A DNA stretch of 28,757 nucleotides from UBA11524 sp964542315 (lineage in GTDB: Bacteria > Bacillota > Clostridia > Christensenellales > Aristaeellaceae), in assembly GCA_964542315.1 (NCBI GenBank), contig CAZIUA010000027.1, forward strand, positions 1 through 28,757, read 5' to 3'. This document shows, one piece after another, positions 14,207-21,982 of the stretch; position 1 is the first letter of the stretch, and the number at the start of each line of letters is the position of its first letter. Made by a program: the position numbers and the translations under genes. Below the pieces are notes generated by a model. It made no database searches. It saw only the letters and a list, made by a program, of their open reading frames with translations, and was not told the origin of the DNA.

Positions 14207-15214
14207 TCACAGCAGGATCACGCCTGCTTCGCGGCATTTGCGCTTTGTGTCCGCATCCCAGATGGAGGACTGCACTTCGCCGATATGCGCCTTGCCCAGC
14301 AGGAGCATACACATGCGGCTCTGTCCGATGCCGCCGCCGATGGTCAGGGGCAGCTCGCCCTCCAGCAGCATGCGGTGATAGGGCAGCTTCCGCCGTTCGT
14401 CGCAGCCGGACAGGCTCAGCTGGCTGTCCAGGGATTCGGAATCCACACGGATGCCCATGCTGGACAGCTCCAGCGCGCATTCCAGCGTCGGACACCAGTA
14501 GAGCAGATCGCCGTTGAGGTTCCAGTCGTCATAGTCGGGGGCGCGGCCGTCATGGCGTTCGCCATTGGAGAGCTTATGCCCGATGCCGATGAGGAAGGTC
14601 ACGGGATGCTCGCGCACAAAGAGGTTCTCGCGCTCCTTGGGCGTTTTGTCCGGATAAAGCTGGAGCAGCTCCTCCGTGGTGATGAAGGTCACATCCTTGC
14701 TCAGCTGGGTGCGCAGCTTGGGATAGCGCCCGTTGACCATGAGTGAGGCATCATAAATGCACTGGACGATCTCCTGCACGGTGTCCTTCAGGGTATGGAG
14801 ATTGCGCATTTCGCGGGTGATGACCTTCTCCCAGTCCCACTGGTCCACATAGATGGAGTGGAGGTTGTCCAGCTCTTCATCACGGCGGATGGCGTTCATG
14901 TCGGTGTAGATACCCTTGCCCGGCCAGATGTCGTAGCGGTACAGCGCCATGCGCTTCCACTTGGCCAGGGAATGCACCACCGCCGCATCGACGTTCGCCG
15001 CGGGAATGTCGAAGGTGACAGGGCGCTCCACGCCGTTGAGGTCATCATTCAGGCCGCTGGAGGGCTCCACAAAAAGCGGCGCGGACACACGCTTGAGGTT
15101 CAGCGCCTGCGCCAGACGATCCTGAAAGGTGCGCTTGATCAGGCTGATGGCCGCCTGCGTTTCATACAGGGAGAGCTTCGGCTCGTAGCCTGCGGGAATG
15201 TGGGTGCGGTTCAT
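14207..15214 (-). CDS. asnA: Aspartate-ammonia ligase (asparagine synthetase A)
   Basis: A 335-residue enzyme of the class II aminoacyl-tRNA-synthetase fold that makes asparagine from aspartate, ammonia and ATP in the cytoplasm. Matching stretches include YETQAAISLIKRTFQDRL, RVSAPLFVEPSSGLNDDLNG, the VHSLAKWKRMAL segment, LHSIYVDQWDWEKVI and the C-terminal motif LTIGGGIGQSRMCMLLLGKAHIGEVQ. Length is typical for AsnA (about 330-340). The start follows AAGGAGG. It is a single-gene unit with an extended -10 promoter (15247-15252) and a good terminator, located upstream of spo0A. Confidence 0.97.
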   Translation of the reverse strand: MNRTHIPAGYEPKLSLYETQAAISLIKRTFQDRLAQALNLKRVSAPLFVEPSSGLNDDLNGVERPVTFDIPAANVDAAVVHSLAKWKRMALYRYDIWPGKGIYTDMNAIRRDEELDNLHSIYVDQWDWEKVITREMRNLHTLKDTVQEIVQCIYDASLMVNGRYPKLRTQLSKDVTFITTEELLQLYPDKTPKERENLFVREHPVTFLIGIGHKLSNGERHDGRAPDYDDWNLNGDLLYWCPTLECALELSSMGIRVDSESLDSQLSLSGCDERRKLPYHRMLLEGELPLTIGGGIGQSRMCMLLLGKAHIGEVQSSIWDADTKRKCREAGVILL

Positions 15215-15246
15215 AGCTGTATCCTCCTTGGCGAAGAATCATCTCT

Positions 15247-15255
15247 ATCATAGCA
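15247..15255 (-). promoter_or_regulatory. Extended -10 promoter of asnA
   Basis: Minus-strand TGCTATGAT (TATGAT at 15247-15252) with a weak -35. The leader of about 25 nt is too short for a T-box or other large riboswitch. Confidence 0.5.
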
Positions 15256-15301
15256 CAGCCGCGCTGCAAAGGAAAGTTTTCTGTTTGTATTTTCGGCGGA
15301 T

Positions 15302-16078
15302 TCACTCCATCCAATCCATGGGCAGGGCGGAGAATGTCTCGTCCTCGCCCAGGACATAGGCCGGCATCAGGGGCTCGATGGTGGGATCGGCGTCGAAGCG
15401 ATCCTCCGGGCAGAGCAGCGTATGCGGCTGACGCGACAGCACATGGCGCACCCAATCCGCCGAGGAATCCAGCTTTTCCGCCAGCCCAACACCAAAGAGC
15501 GGCGCCCCTTCCCGGGAGCGGTGATTATCCGACCCGGAAATGCAGTACAGCCCCTTCGCCCTGGCGTAGCGCGCGGCGTAGGCATCCTGCGCGGGGGTAT
15601 TGCCGGCATTGGCGACCTCGATGCCGTCGGTGAAGCGCGTGCAGACGCGGATATCGCGCAGATAATCCCGCATGCGGAAGGGATGCGCCTGGATGACGCA
15701 TCCGCCAGCGGCGCGGATGTTTTCGTACTGTTCGCGGCGCGTCCAGCGCTCCATCTCCGGATGATCGAGCAGGAACTGCTTATCCAGCCCGTAGATGAGG
15801 TATTCGTCACCCTCGAAATTTTCCTCCCAGCCGAAGAAGACATCCAGGCCGATCTTCTGCCCCTCGTTCCAGGCGTCCTCAAAGCCGGAGCAGAAATGGT
15901 CGATGCGATCCTTCCACTGGCCGGTGCGCGGCGCAGCGGTATTGCCGCCGAAGAAATGATCGGTGATGAAGATGCCCTGATAGCCCATGGCCTTGTAGAA
16001 TCGTGCATGCTCCGCGCCGGTGGAGGTGCCGCAGGCGCTGCCCTGACAGGTGTGCATATGCATTTCGTAACGATACAT
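15302..16078 (-). CDS. PHP-domain metal-dependent phosphoesterase
   Basis: A 258-residue PHP-fold protein with the metal ligands in order: His7 and His9 (EMHMHT), Asp40-His41 (FITDHF), Glu85 (GWEENF), His132 (IQAHPFR), and Asp184/His186 (SGSDNHR). These sites hold three metal ions in the family, which includes histidinol phosphatase and nucleoside 3',5'-bisphosphate phosphatase. No histidine-biosynthesis genes are nearby, so the substrate is unknown. It is cytoplasmic by lack of a signal peptide. The start follows AGGGAGG. It is a single gene with a promoter at 16114-16142 carrying a candidate 0A box. Confidence 0.88.
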   Translation of the reverse strand: MYRYEMHMHTCQGSACGTSTGAEHARFYKAMGYQGIFITDHFFGGNTAAPRTGQWKDRIDHFCSGFEDAWNEGQKIGLDVFFGWEENFEGDEYLIYGLDKQFLLDHPEMERWTRREQYENIRAAGGCVIQAHPFRMRDYLRDIRVCTRFTDGIEVANAGNTPAQDAYAARYARAKGLYCISGSDNHRSREGAPLFGVGLAEKLDSSADWVRHVLSRQPHTLLCPEDRFDADPTIEPLMPAYVLGEDETFSALPMDWME

Positions 16079-16113
16079 GGGAAAAATGCCTCCCTTGAAT
16101 ATCTCTCTGATGC

Positions 16114-16142
16114 AGTATACGCCTTTTTTGTCGAAAAGGCAA
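16114..16142 (-). promoter_or_regulatory. Promoter of the PHP gene with an internal 0A box
   Basis: Minus strand TTGCCT (16137-16142), 17 bp, TATACT (16114-16119). A perfect TGTCGAA (plus strand, 16129-16135) lies inside the spacer, where a bound Spo0A~P would block RNA polymerase. The same bases form an inverted repeat (GCCTTTT/AAAAGGC, 16121-16140). Confidence 0.5.
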
Positions 16143-16174
16143 GCGGTCGCGGCGGCAAGCTGCGCCGGAACTGC

Positions 16175-16205
16175 AAAAGGCCGTCCGGAGCATGTCCGGA
16201 CGGCC
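16175..16205 (-). terminator. Intrinsic terminator of the padR-DUF4097 operon
   Basis: On the minus strand a perfect 11-bp stem GGCCGTCCGGA/TCCGGACGGCC with a 5-nt loop, followed by TTTT (16175-16178). Confidence 0.9.
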
Positions 16206-16213
16206 GAGCGTTC

Positions 16214-17695
16214 TTATTCGATGGTGATGTCGCCGGTATTGCTGCTGATCCTGCCGGTGACTGCAGGGCCTTCCTCCTCCGTGGGGTGGCTCACATGAAC
16301 CTCACCCATACGGCTGGTAGCCACGATAGCGATCTCACCGAGGTTGTCGGGCAGTTCCACCTCCACTTCGCCGGACACCGTGTTGCCCGTGATGCTTCGG
16401 ATCTTCTCGCCGCAGGACAAGTCCACATCGCCGCTGACCGTCTTGAACGTCAGCGACTCCACATTGGCTTCCACTTCCAGTTCACCGCTGACGGTGCTGG
16501 CATTCAGGGTCTGCATGCAGCCGTTGATCGTCATATCGCCGGAAGTCGTGCGCGCGCCGACATTGTCCGCATGGATGTCCGCCTCCACATCGCCGGACAC
16601 CGTCCCCAGATTGACTCCGCTGGCATGGATGTTCACATCGCTCACATCGCCGGAGGTCGTGCGGATGTTTACCTCGTCCGCATAGAGGGTCACATCATCC
16701 ACCGTGCCGGAAGTGGTCACGATGTTCGCGGCCTTCATGTGCTGATCCTCGCGCTGCTTGATCGCCACATCGCCGGAGGTCGTGCGGATGGACAAGTCCG
16801 CCACTGTCACCACCTCCATGCGGATCTCGCCGGAGGTTGTCGTCAGCTGGACAGACGGCAGGGCATTTTCCGGCACTTGGATGGTCACTTCACCTTCGCC
16901 AAAGTTGACGCCCTTCCGGAACGCGACCTTGAGCGTGCCATTGAGCGACTTCAGCATGCCGCTGAGCTTGGAGAAATCCACCTCCAGACGGCCATTCGAC
17001 GACCGAACGAAGTCCCCCATGTCGATCTTGAGGCGCTTTGCCTCATCGCGGGCAGACTGCTCCATCTGACGGGCGCGTTCATTCGCTTCCGACTCATCCT
17101 CGTCATGCCAGACGCAGAGCACGCCATCGTTCACCGACACGCTGATATGGAGCGAATCCTCGTCATTCCAGAGGACATGGTAGTCGCCGTCCGCAGAAGG
17201 CTCGACGATCACGTCCTCCGCGGTGAGCTGCAGGTCGATCTTGCGGACCGTCGCCGCAGGGATGGTCACGAAGCGCTCAGGATCTTCATCCTCATCAGCG
17301 AGTTCCTCCTCATCATCGAAGCCATCGAGATCTTCATCCTCATCCTCGTCATCATCGAGGTCATCCAGATCTTCTTCATCAGCGAAGCCATCGAGATCTT
17401 CATCTTCGTCCTCGCCTTCATCCACATTGCCAACCTCGACCCTGACCTTCCGATCCTCATAAACGGTGTGGCGCTTGCGGCGCTTATAGGGGCGGAGCAC
17501 GTCGTCCATGCCGCTCAGGCTCTCCACCACGGCGGAAATGGCGTCATCCTCCGATAGGCCGGAAGCCACCAGATCATTGTAGCGCTCCTGGCAGTTGTTC
17601 ATCACCTCATCGCGGATGGCGGAGGTCTCTTCATTCATGTCCACATCCTGAAACATGATCTCAACGATGCGGGCCACCGTATCATTCATCTTCAT
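16214..17695 (-). CDS. HAAS-domain / acidic linker / DUF4097 beta-solenoid protein
   Basis: A 493-residue protein in three parts. Residues 1-75 resemble the HAAS/DUF1700-type helical domain commonly found next to PadR regulators (a short helical bundle ending in a basic KRRKR). Residues 92-140 are an almost purely Asp/Glu linker with two copies of EDEDLDGF at 97-104 and 119-126. Residues from about 240 to the end are a DUF4097-type repeat with at least eight T(T/V)SG(D/E)V-like turns, predicted to form a beta-solenoid. There is no signal peptide or membrane helix, so it appears cytoplasmic. PadR ends 4 bp upstream, a pairing seen in many Firmicutes; the biochemical role of DUF4097 is unknown. 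Confidence 0.8.
   Translation of the reverse strand: MKMNDTVARIVEIMFQDVDMNEETSAIRDEVMNNCQERYNDLVASGLSEDDAISAVVESLSGMDDVLRPYKRRKRHTVYEDRKVRVEVGNVDEGEDEDEDLDGFADEEDLDDLDDDEDEDEDLDGFDDEEELADEDEDPERFVTIPAATVRKIDLQLTAEDVIVEPSADGDYHVLWNDEDSLHISVSVNDGVLCVWHDEDESEANERARQMEQSARDEAKRLKIDMGDFVRSSNGRLEVDFSKLSGMLKSLNGTLKVAFRKGVNFGEGEVTIQVPENALPSVQLTTTSGEIRMEVVTVADLSIRTTSGDVAIKQREDQHMKAANIVTTSGTVDDVTLYADEVNIRTTSGDVSDVNIHASGVNLGTVSGDVEADIHADNVGARTTSGDMTINGCMQTLNASTVSGELEVEANVESLTFKTVSGDVDLSCGEKIRSITGNTVSGEVEVELPDNLGEIAIVATSRMGEVHVSHPTEEEGPAVTGRISSNTGDITIE
17320..17407. repeat. Imperfect 66-bp-period repeat encoding the acidic linker
   Basis: The segment GAAGCCATCGAGATCTTCAT occurs at about 17318 and again about 66 bp later (about 17384), in frame with the EDEDLDGF protein repeats. 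The surrounding DNA is simple-sequence GAT/CTC-rich and prone to length change. Confidence 0.7.
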
Positions 17696-17699
17696 CTTC

Positions 17700-18029
17700 T
17701 CATTCCTCCAGCAGAAGCAGATCGATTTGTGCCTTGGTTTCCTTCCAGGCGGTCTGATCGGCGGTCAGCTTTTCCAGACCGGTCTCGGTGATGGCGTAAT
17801 AACGCCTGCGCGCGCCGGACATTTCATCCCCCCAGTAGGAGCGGATGAACCCTGCGTTTTCCAGCCGGCGGAAGGCTGTGTACAGCGTGGCTTCCTTCAT
17901 CTCGAACGCGCCGCCGGACAGGGCCGCGACATTCTTGTTGATCTGGTAGCCATAGCTGTCCCCCTTCGCCAGCTGACGCAGGATAATGTCATCAGTATAT
18001 CCGCGCAGGATATCAGCAGACAGAGCCAT
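17700..18029 (-). CDS. PadR-family transcriptional regulator
   Basis: A 109-residue winged-helix repressor of the short PadR subtype 2. Diagnostic segments are SADILRGYTDDIILRQLAKGDSYGY, the recognition region KEATLYTAFRRLENAGFI and the wing GARRRYYAIT, followed by a short dimerisation helix. PadR proteins usually repress their own operon and respond to small molecules or envelope stress. The start follows TGGAGGTG. It is followed at 4 bp by the DUF4097 protein, so the pair is one operon. A promoter with an overlapping palindrome lies at 18151-18195. Confidence 0.95.
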   Translation of the reverse strand: MALSADILRGYTDDIILRQLAKGDSYGYQINKNVAALSGGAFEMKEATLYTAFRRLENAGFIRSYWGDEMSGARRRYYAITETGLEKLTADQTAWKETKAQIDLLLLEE

Positions 18030-18150
18030 GGTTTCACCTCCAATTGATCATCGTGCATTCACGGGGAAATCGGGTGCATGCGGACGGACGCCCTGCCGGA
18101 TCCATTGCAGACCGCGCGCCTTCACCGCGTCAAGATACTTCATGTGGTGA

Positions 18151-18195
18151 TGTATCTTATGCTCATATGATACACCCTAGTACCTCGCCTGTCAA
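18151..18195 (-). promoter_or_regulatory. padR promoter with overlapping inverted-repeat operator
   Basis: Minus strand TTGACA (18190-18195), 17 bp, TATCAT (18167-18172). The inverted repeat TGTATC-N12-GATACA (18151-18174) overlaps the -10 and start region, and further GATAC/GTATC elements flank it (18134-18138, 18197-18201). This fits autorepression by PadR. Confidence 0.65.
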
Positions 18196-18259
18196 GGTAT
18201 CTCAGAAACTATTTTTTTCTGTGCTGCATCCCGTCCTTGTTCTTTCGCTGTTCAGGGCT

Positions 18260-18288
18260 TGCCGAGGCGGGGTTTGTCCATTACAATA
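18260..18288 (+). promoter_or_regulatory. Promoter of the isocitrate dehydrogenase gene
   Basis: TTGCCG (18260-18265), 17 bp, TACAAT (18283-18288), 38 bp before the ATG. Confidence 0.6.
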
Positions 18289-18326
18289 GGAGGCAAACGA
18301 AAAAGCCGCAAAGGAGTGTGCATCCC

Positions 18327-19526
18327 ATGGAAAAGATCAAGATGACGACGCCGCTGGTGGAGATGGACGGCGACGAAATGACGCGGATCCTCTGGGCGGA
18401 CATCAAAGCGCTGCTGATCGAGCCCTATGTGGACCTGAAGACGGAATACTACGACCTGGGGCTTCCCCATCGGGATGAAACGCGGGATCAGGTCACGGCG
18501 GACAGCGCGAACGCCATTAAGAAATACGGCGTGGGCGTGAAGTGCGCGACCATCACCCCCAATGCCCAGCGCATGACGGAATACGACCTGCACGAAATGT
18601 GGAAATCCCCCAACGGCACCATCCGCGCCATGCTGGACGGCACGGTGTTCCGTGCGCCCATCCTCGTCAGCGGCGTGAAGCCCACCGTCCGCACCTGGCA
18701 GCAGCCCATCACCATCGCGCGCCATGCCTATGGCGATGTCTACCGCAGCGTGGAAATGGACGTCCCCGGCGCTGGTACGGCGGAGCTCGTCTTCACGGGT
18801 GCAGACGGTCAGGAGCAGCGCAAGACCATCTGGCAGTTCGACGGGCCGGGCGTTTTGCAGGGCATGCACAACCTGGATGCATCCATTGCATCCTTCGCCC
18901 ATGCGTGCTTCCAGTATGCGCTGAGCGTGAAGCAGGATCTGTGGTTCTCCACCAAGGACACCATCAGCAAGACCTACGACCACACCTTCAAGGACATTTT
19001 CCAGGTGATCTACGACAGCACCTACAAGGCGCAGTTCGAGGCCGCGGGCATCACCTATTTCTACACGCTGATCGACGACGCCGTGGCGCGCGTCATCCGC
19101 TCCAAGGGCGGATTCATCTGGGCGTGCAAGAATTACGACGGGGATGTGATGAGCGACATGGTCGCCACGGCCTTTGGTTCGCTGGCGATGATGACGTCCG
19201 TGCTGGTCTCGCCGGATGGCAAGTTTGAATACGAGGCCGCCCACGGCACCGTTACGCGCCACTATTACCGCCATCTGAAGGGCGAGGAGACCTCCACCAA
19301 CCCTGTGGCGACCATTTTCGCGTGGACGGGCGCCCTGCGCAAGCGCGGCGAACTGGACGCGCTGCCCGATCTGATGGCCTTTGCGGACAAGCTGGAAAAG
19401 GCGACCATCGACACCATCGAATCCGGCGTGATGACCAAGGATCTGGCGCTGCTCTGGGAGGGCAGCGAATGCCAGGCGGTGAACAGCCGCGCCTTCCTGG
19501 AGGCCATCGCGGCCAGGCTCGAATAA
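18327..19526 (+). CDS. icd: NADP-dependent isocitrate dehydrogenase (eukaryotic-type subfamily)
   Basis: A 399-residue cytoplasmic enzyme that oxidatively decarboxylates isocitrate to 2-oxoglutarate. It belongs to the homodimeric group similar to mitochondrial and cytosolic eukaryotic NADP-IDH rather than to E. coli Icd. Evidence is the MTTPLVEMDGDEMTRILW start, CATITPNAQRMTEYDLHEMWKSPNGTIRAMLDGTVFRAPI, KQDLWFSTKDTISKTYDHTFKDIFQ, the metal-binding IDDAVARVIRSKGGF segment and AAHGTVTRHY near the cofactor site. It probably supplies 2-oxoglutarate for glutamate. ATG 18327 follows AAAGGAG and is downstream of the promoter, so the longer ORF start at 18237 is rejected. It is a single-gene unit. 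Confidence 0.95.
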   Translation: MEKIKMTTPLVEMDGDEMTRILWADIKALLIEPYVDLKTEYYDLGLPHRDETRDQVTADSANAIKKYGVGVKCATITPNAQRMTEYDLHEMWKSPNGTIRAMLDGTVFRAPILVSGVKPTVRTWQQPITIARHAYGDVYRSVEMDVPGAGTAELVFTGADGQEQRKTIWQFDGPGVLQGMHNLDASIASFAHACFQYALSVKQDLWFSTKDTISKTYDHTFKDIFQVIYDSTYKAQFEAAGITYFYTLIDDAVARVIRSKGGFIWACKNYDGDVMSDMVATAFGSLAMMTSVLVSPDGKFEYEAAHGTVTRHYYRHLKGEETSTNPVATIFAWTGALRKRGELDALPDLMAFADKLEKATIDTIESGVMTKDLALLWEGSECQAVNSRAFLEAIAARLE

Positions 19527-19530
19527 AGAA

Positions 19531-19564
19531 TGCTCCCCGGATACCTTCGCGGCATCCGGGGAGC
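19531..19564. terminator. Hairpin between icd and the convergent small membrane gene
   Basis: A perfect 12-bp stem (TGCTCCCCGGAT/ATCCGGGGAGCA) with a 10-nt loop. On the minus strand it is followed by TTCTTTATT, making it a better terminator for the small gene than for icd. Confidence 0.7.
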
Positions 19565-19594
19565 ACATGCATCTTTGGCGTCTATCAAACTGTG

Positions 19595-19783
19595 TCAGTT
19601 ATTGTTGCAGCAGCAGGGCGGACGACACTCGTTCCGCCAGGCCGCCGCAACGAACACCACGCCGGTCAGCAGCGCGGTGATGCCCGCGATGAGTCCGCCC
19701 CAGCCGATCGCATCGGTCAGGAGGAACGTCAGGACGATGCCGACGATGCCCACAGCCAGCAGCAAAATACCGATGATCTTCAT
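19595..19783 (-). CDS. Small two-helix membrane protein with a CCC tail
   Basis: A 62-residue hypothetical protein. Two hydrophobic helices (about residues 3-22 and 28-48) are joined by a short DAIGWGG turn. A polar tail ends in RPPCCCNNN, with four cysteines in the last 11 residues (Cys53 and Cys57-59). No family is recognised. ATG 19781-19783 is chosen over the TTG before it because AAGGAGGG is 7 nt upstream. That ribosome site lies in the 3' arm of a perfect 10-bp hairpin, so translation may be controlled. It lies downstream of the dehydratase gene on the same strand. Confidence 0.7.
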   Translation of the reverse strand: MKIIGILLLAVGIVGIVLTFLLTDAIGWGGLIAGITALLTGVVFVAAAWRNECRPPCCCNNN

Positions 19784-19790
19784 CAAGAAA

Positions 19791-19826
19791 CCCTCCTTCC
19801 GCTTTCAGATAATGCAGGAAGGAGGG
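19791..19826 (-). terminator. Perfect hairpin that could both terminate flaA1-type transcript and hide a ribosome site
   Basis: Minus-strand CCCTCCTTCC, 16-nt loop, GGAAGGAGGG, then TTTCTT and the ATG of the small membrane gene. The 3' arm is that gene's Shine-Dalgarno sequence. The opposite strand also shows CTTTT after the stem. Confidence 0.65.
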
Positions 19827-19843
19827 CTTTTGTGCGTTGGGAT

Positions 19844-21766
19844 TTACGCAGGTTTCACATCATCAGGCAGGGCGCCCTTGTCGCCATTGATGGCATCCGG
19901 CTCATAGAAGGACGGCAGCAGCTCATGCATGCAGGCCTTCATGTCGCCATGGGTGTCCAGGCAGCGGTTGAGCTTGTCCAGCATGTCCTCCACCTGCGCC
20001 CAGTCCACCTGTTCCGGCCGGGCGACGAAGATGCGCTCACGGCTGGTGGCGGTGGAGTTCTCCTCCGTGCGCAGCAGCTCCTCATAGAGCTTTTCGCCGG
20101 GGCGAAGGCCGGTATAGACGATCTCCACCGGCGGCAGGGCCGGGTCGGAATAGAGCTGGATCATGCGCTCGGCCAGTTCCTTGATCTTCACCGGCTGGCC
20201 CATGTCCAGCACGAAGAGCTCGCCGCCCTTGGCGATGGACGCAGCCTGAAGCACCAGGCTCGCGGCCTCGGGGATGGTCATGAAATAGCGGATGATGTCC
20301 GGGTGGGTCAGCGTCACGGGGCCGCCGGAGCGGATCTGCATCTCGAATTTCGGCACGACGCTGCCATGGCTGCCCAGCACATTGCCGAAGCGCACCGCGG
20401 TGAACTGGGTGACCTGCTGCTTTTTCTGCAGCGCCTCGATGACGATCTCCGCCATGCGCTTGGACGCGCCCATCACATTGGTGGGGTTGACCGCCTTGTC
20501 CGTGGAGATCATGACGAAGCGCTTCACCTTGTGGCGGATGGCGCATTCGGCGGTGTTCAGCGTGCCGAAGACATTGTTCTTGATGGCTTGCTCGGGGGCG
20601 TCCTCCATCAGGGGGACATGCTTATGCGCCGCGGCATGGATGACGATATCCGGCTTGACCTCAGCAAAGACGCGGTCGAGCGTATCCACATCGCGCACCG
20701 AACCGACCCGCAGCTGCAGCGTATTGCGCACCATTTCGCCATAGCGGTTGTGCAGTTCGGACTGCAGGTCGTACATATAGTTCTCGTTGATGTCATAGAT
20801 GACCAGCTGTGCAGGGACGAAGTGCATGATCTGGCGGCACAGTTCGCTGCCGATGGAGCCGCCGCCGCCCGTGACCAGCACGCGCTTTCCGGCGAAGAAG
20901 GTCTGCACATCCGTCATGTCCAGATGATTTTCCGCACGGCCCAGCAGATCGGCGATGTTCACATCGCGCACGCGGCCCGGCGCAGTGCCGTTCATCTCCT
21001 GGGGTGCGGCGTACATCCGCACACGGCAGGAGGTCGCCACGCAGCCCTGGATCAGCGGCGCCAGATCCTCCTGCGGGGTGGCGATGGCGATGATGATCTC
21101 CTCAATGTCGTATTGCTTGGCGTATTCGCCGACGCGATCCGTCCCCAGGACGACCGGCACACGGCCGATGCGCGTGTTGCGCTTCTCCGGCGCATCATCC
21201 ACCGCGATGATGGCCTGCACATCGCCGTATCGGCCTGCCTGCACATCGCGGATCACCTGCGCACCCGCCCAGCCGGCGCCCACGACCATCAGCCGGCGCG
21301 CATGCTTCCTGCGGAAGATCAGGCCGGTATGGCCGGTCTGGCCGATCATGCGGATGCTGAAGCGGCTCGCACCAACCATCAGCACCATGATCAGGCATTG
21401 CACCAGGTAGATCGGGCGCGGCATGAGCAGCAGATTCTCCGCCCGATAGGCCGTGAAGGTCAGCAGGGAGAGCAGATACGTCAGCCCGGACGCGATGACC
21501 GTGCCCGTGCCGATCTGCACCATGGTATCCACACTGGCATAGCGCAGCAGACTGCGATACAGCCCCAGCGCCGAGTAGCTGCCCACCGTCATCACCGCCA
21601 GGAGCGGCATCGTCCGCCAGATCTTCTCCAGCGTTTCCGGCGGCTGCATATCATAGTAGATCTGCAGCGCCAGCACCAGCGACAGGCAGGCCAGCGCCGC
21701 ATCCATCAGCATCAGCAGCGCCGTGGTGGGCATGCGCCGCCATGCATGCTTCTTATCTTGCGTCAT
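19844..21766 (-). CDS. FlaA1/CapD-type membrane nucleotide-sugar 4,6-dehydratase
   Basis: A 640-residue protein with four N-terminal membrane helices (within residues 15-140), a first Rossmann domain (VVGAGWAG, 161-168) and a C-terminal SDR domain with TGGGGSIG (299-306). The active region reads STDKAVNP (421-428), and the usual YxxxK is replaced by Met432-xxx-Lys436, as in the large membrane dehydratases (WbpM, PglF, CapD). The likely reaction is UDP-GlcNAc to the 4-keto-6-deoxy sugar, the first step to rare bacillosamine- or fucosamine-type sugars for glycans. It stands alone rather than in a capsule cluster. ATG 21766 (GAGGTG ribosome site) is preferred, because the upstream ATG at 21850 would fall at or before the transcription start. 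Confidence 0.92.
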   Translation of the reverse strand: MTQDKKHAWRRMPTTALLMLMDAALACLSLVLALQIYYDMQPPETLEKIWRTMPLLAVMTVGSYSALGLYRSLLRYASVDTMVQIGTGTVIASGLTYLLSLLTFTAYRAENLLLMPRPIYLVQCLIMVLMVGASRFSIRMIGQTGHTGLIFRRKHARRLMVVGAGWAGAQVIRDVQAGRYGDVQAIIAVDDAPEKRNTRIGRVPVVLGTDRVGEYAKQYDIEEIIIAIATPQEDLAPLIQGCVATSCRVRMYAAPQEMNGTAPGRVRDVNIADLLGRAENHLDMTDVQTFFAGKRVLVTGGGGSIGSELCRQIMHFVPAQLVIYDINENYMYDLQSELHNRYGEMVRNTLQLRVGSVRDVDTLDRVFAEVKPDIVIHAAAHKHVPLMEDAPEQAIKNNVFGTLNTAECAIRHKVKRFVMISTDKAVNPTNVMGASKRMAEIVIEALQKKQQVTQFTAVRFGNVLGSHGSVVPKFEMQIRSGGPVTLTHPDIIRYFMTIPEAASLVLQAASIAKGGELFVLDMGQPVKIKELAERMIQLYSDPALPPVEIVYTGLRPGEKLYEELLRTEENSTATSRERIFVARPEQVDWAQVEDMLDKLNRCLDTHGDMKACMHELLPSFYEPDAINGDKGALPDDVKPA

Positions 21767-21853
21767 TTCAAGCACCTCATCAGAAGGGGCCGCACCGCTT
21801 TTGCACACAGCAAACAGCAGCGCCCCTTTCGCCCCGTTTCGATCGTTCATGTC

Positions 21854-21882
21854 ATTTTATCATATTTCGCAGCGACTTGCAA
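21854..21882 (-). promoter_or_regulatory. Promoter of the dehydratase gene
   Basis: Minus strand TTGCAA (21877-21882), 17 bp, TAAAAT (21854-21859). Confidence 0.65.
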
Positions 21883-21912
21883 TGCATCCCCCTTTGTTTT
21901 CCGATTTTCATG

Positions 21913-21941
21913 ATGACAATTCCGCCTGAATATGGTATACT
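21913..21941 (+). promoter_or_regulatory. Promoter of uppP
   Basis: ATGACA (21913-21918), 17 bp, TATACT (21936-21941), divergent from the dehydratase promoter. Confidence 0.65.
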
Positions 21942-21982
21942 ACGATGTATTCCCATGCTGGATTTCGAAAGGAGACTTCCTG

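Noticed and set aside
15215..15301. T-box or asparagine riboswitch before asnA
   Set aside because: The leader is about 25 nt, with no space for the structure.
19322..21913. Very long antisense ORFs, such as 863 aa at 19322-21913 (+), 711 aa at 15422-17557 (+), 612 aa at 3018-4856 (-) and 489 aa at 1419-2888 (-)
   Set aside because: They lie opposite clearly recognised genes, are His/Arg/Gly-rich with no family motifs, and lack ribosome sites; they are GC-driven shadows.
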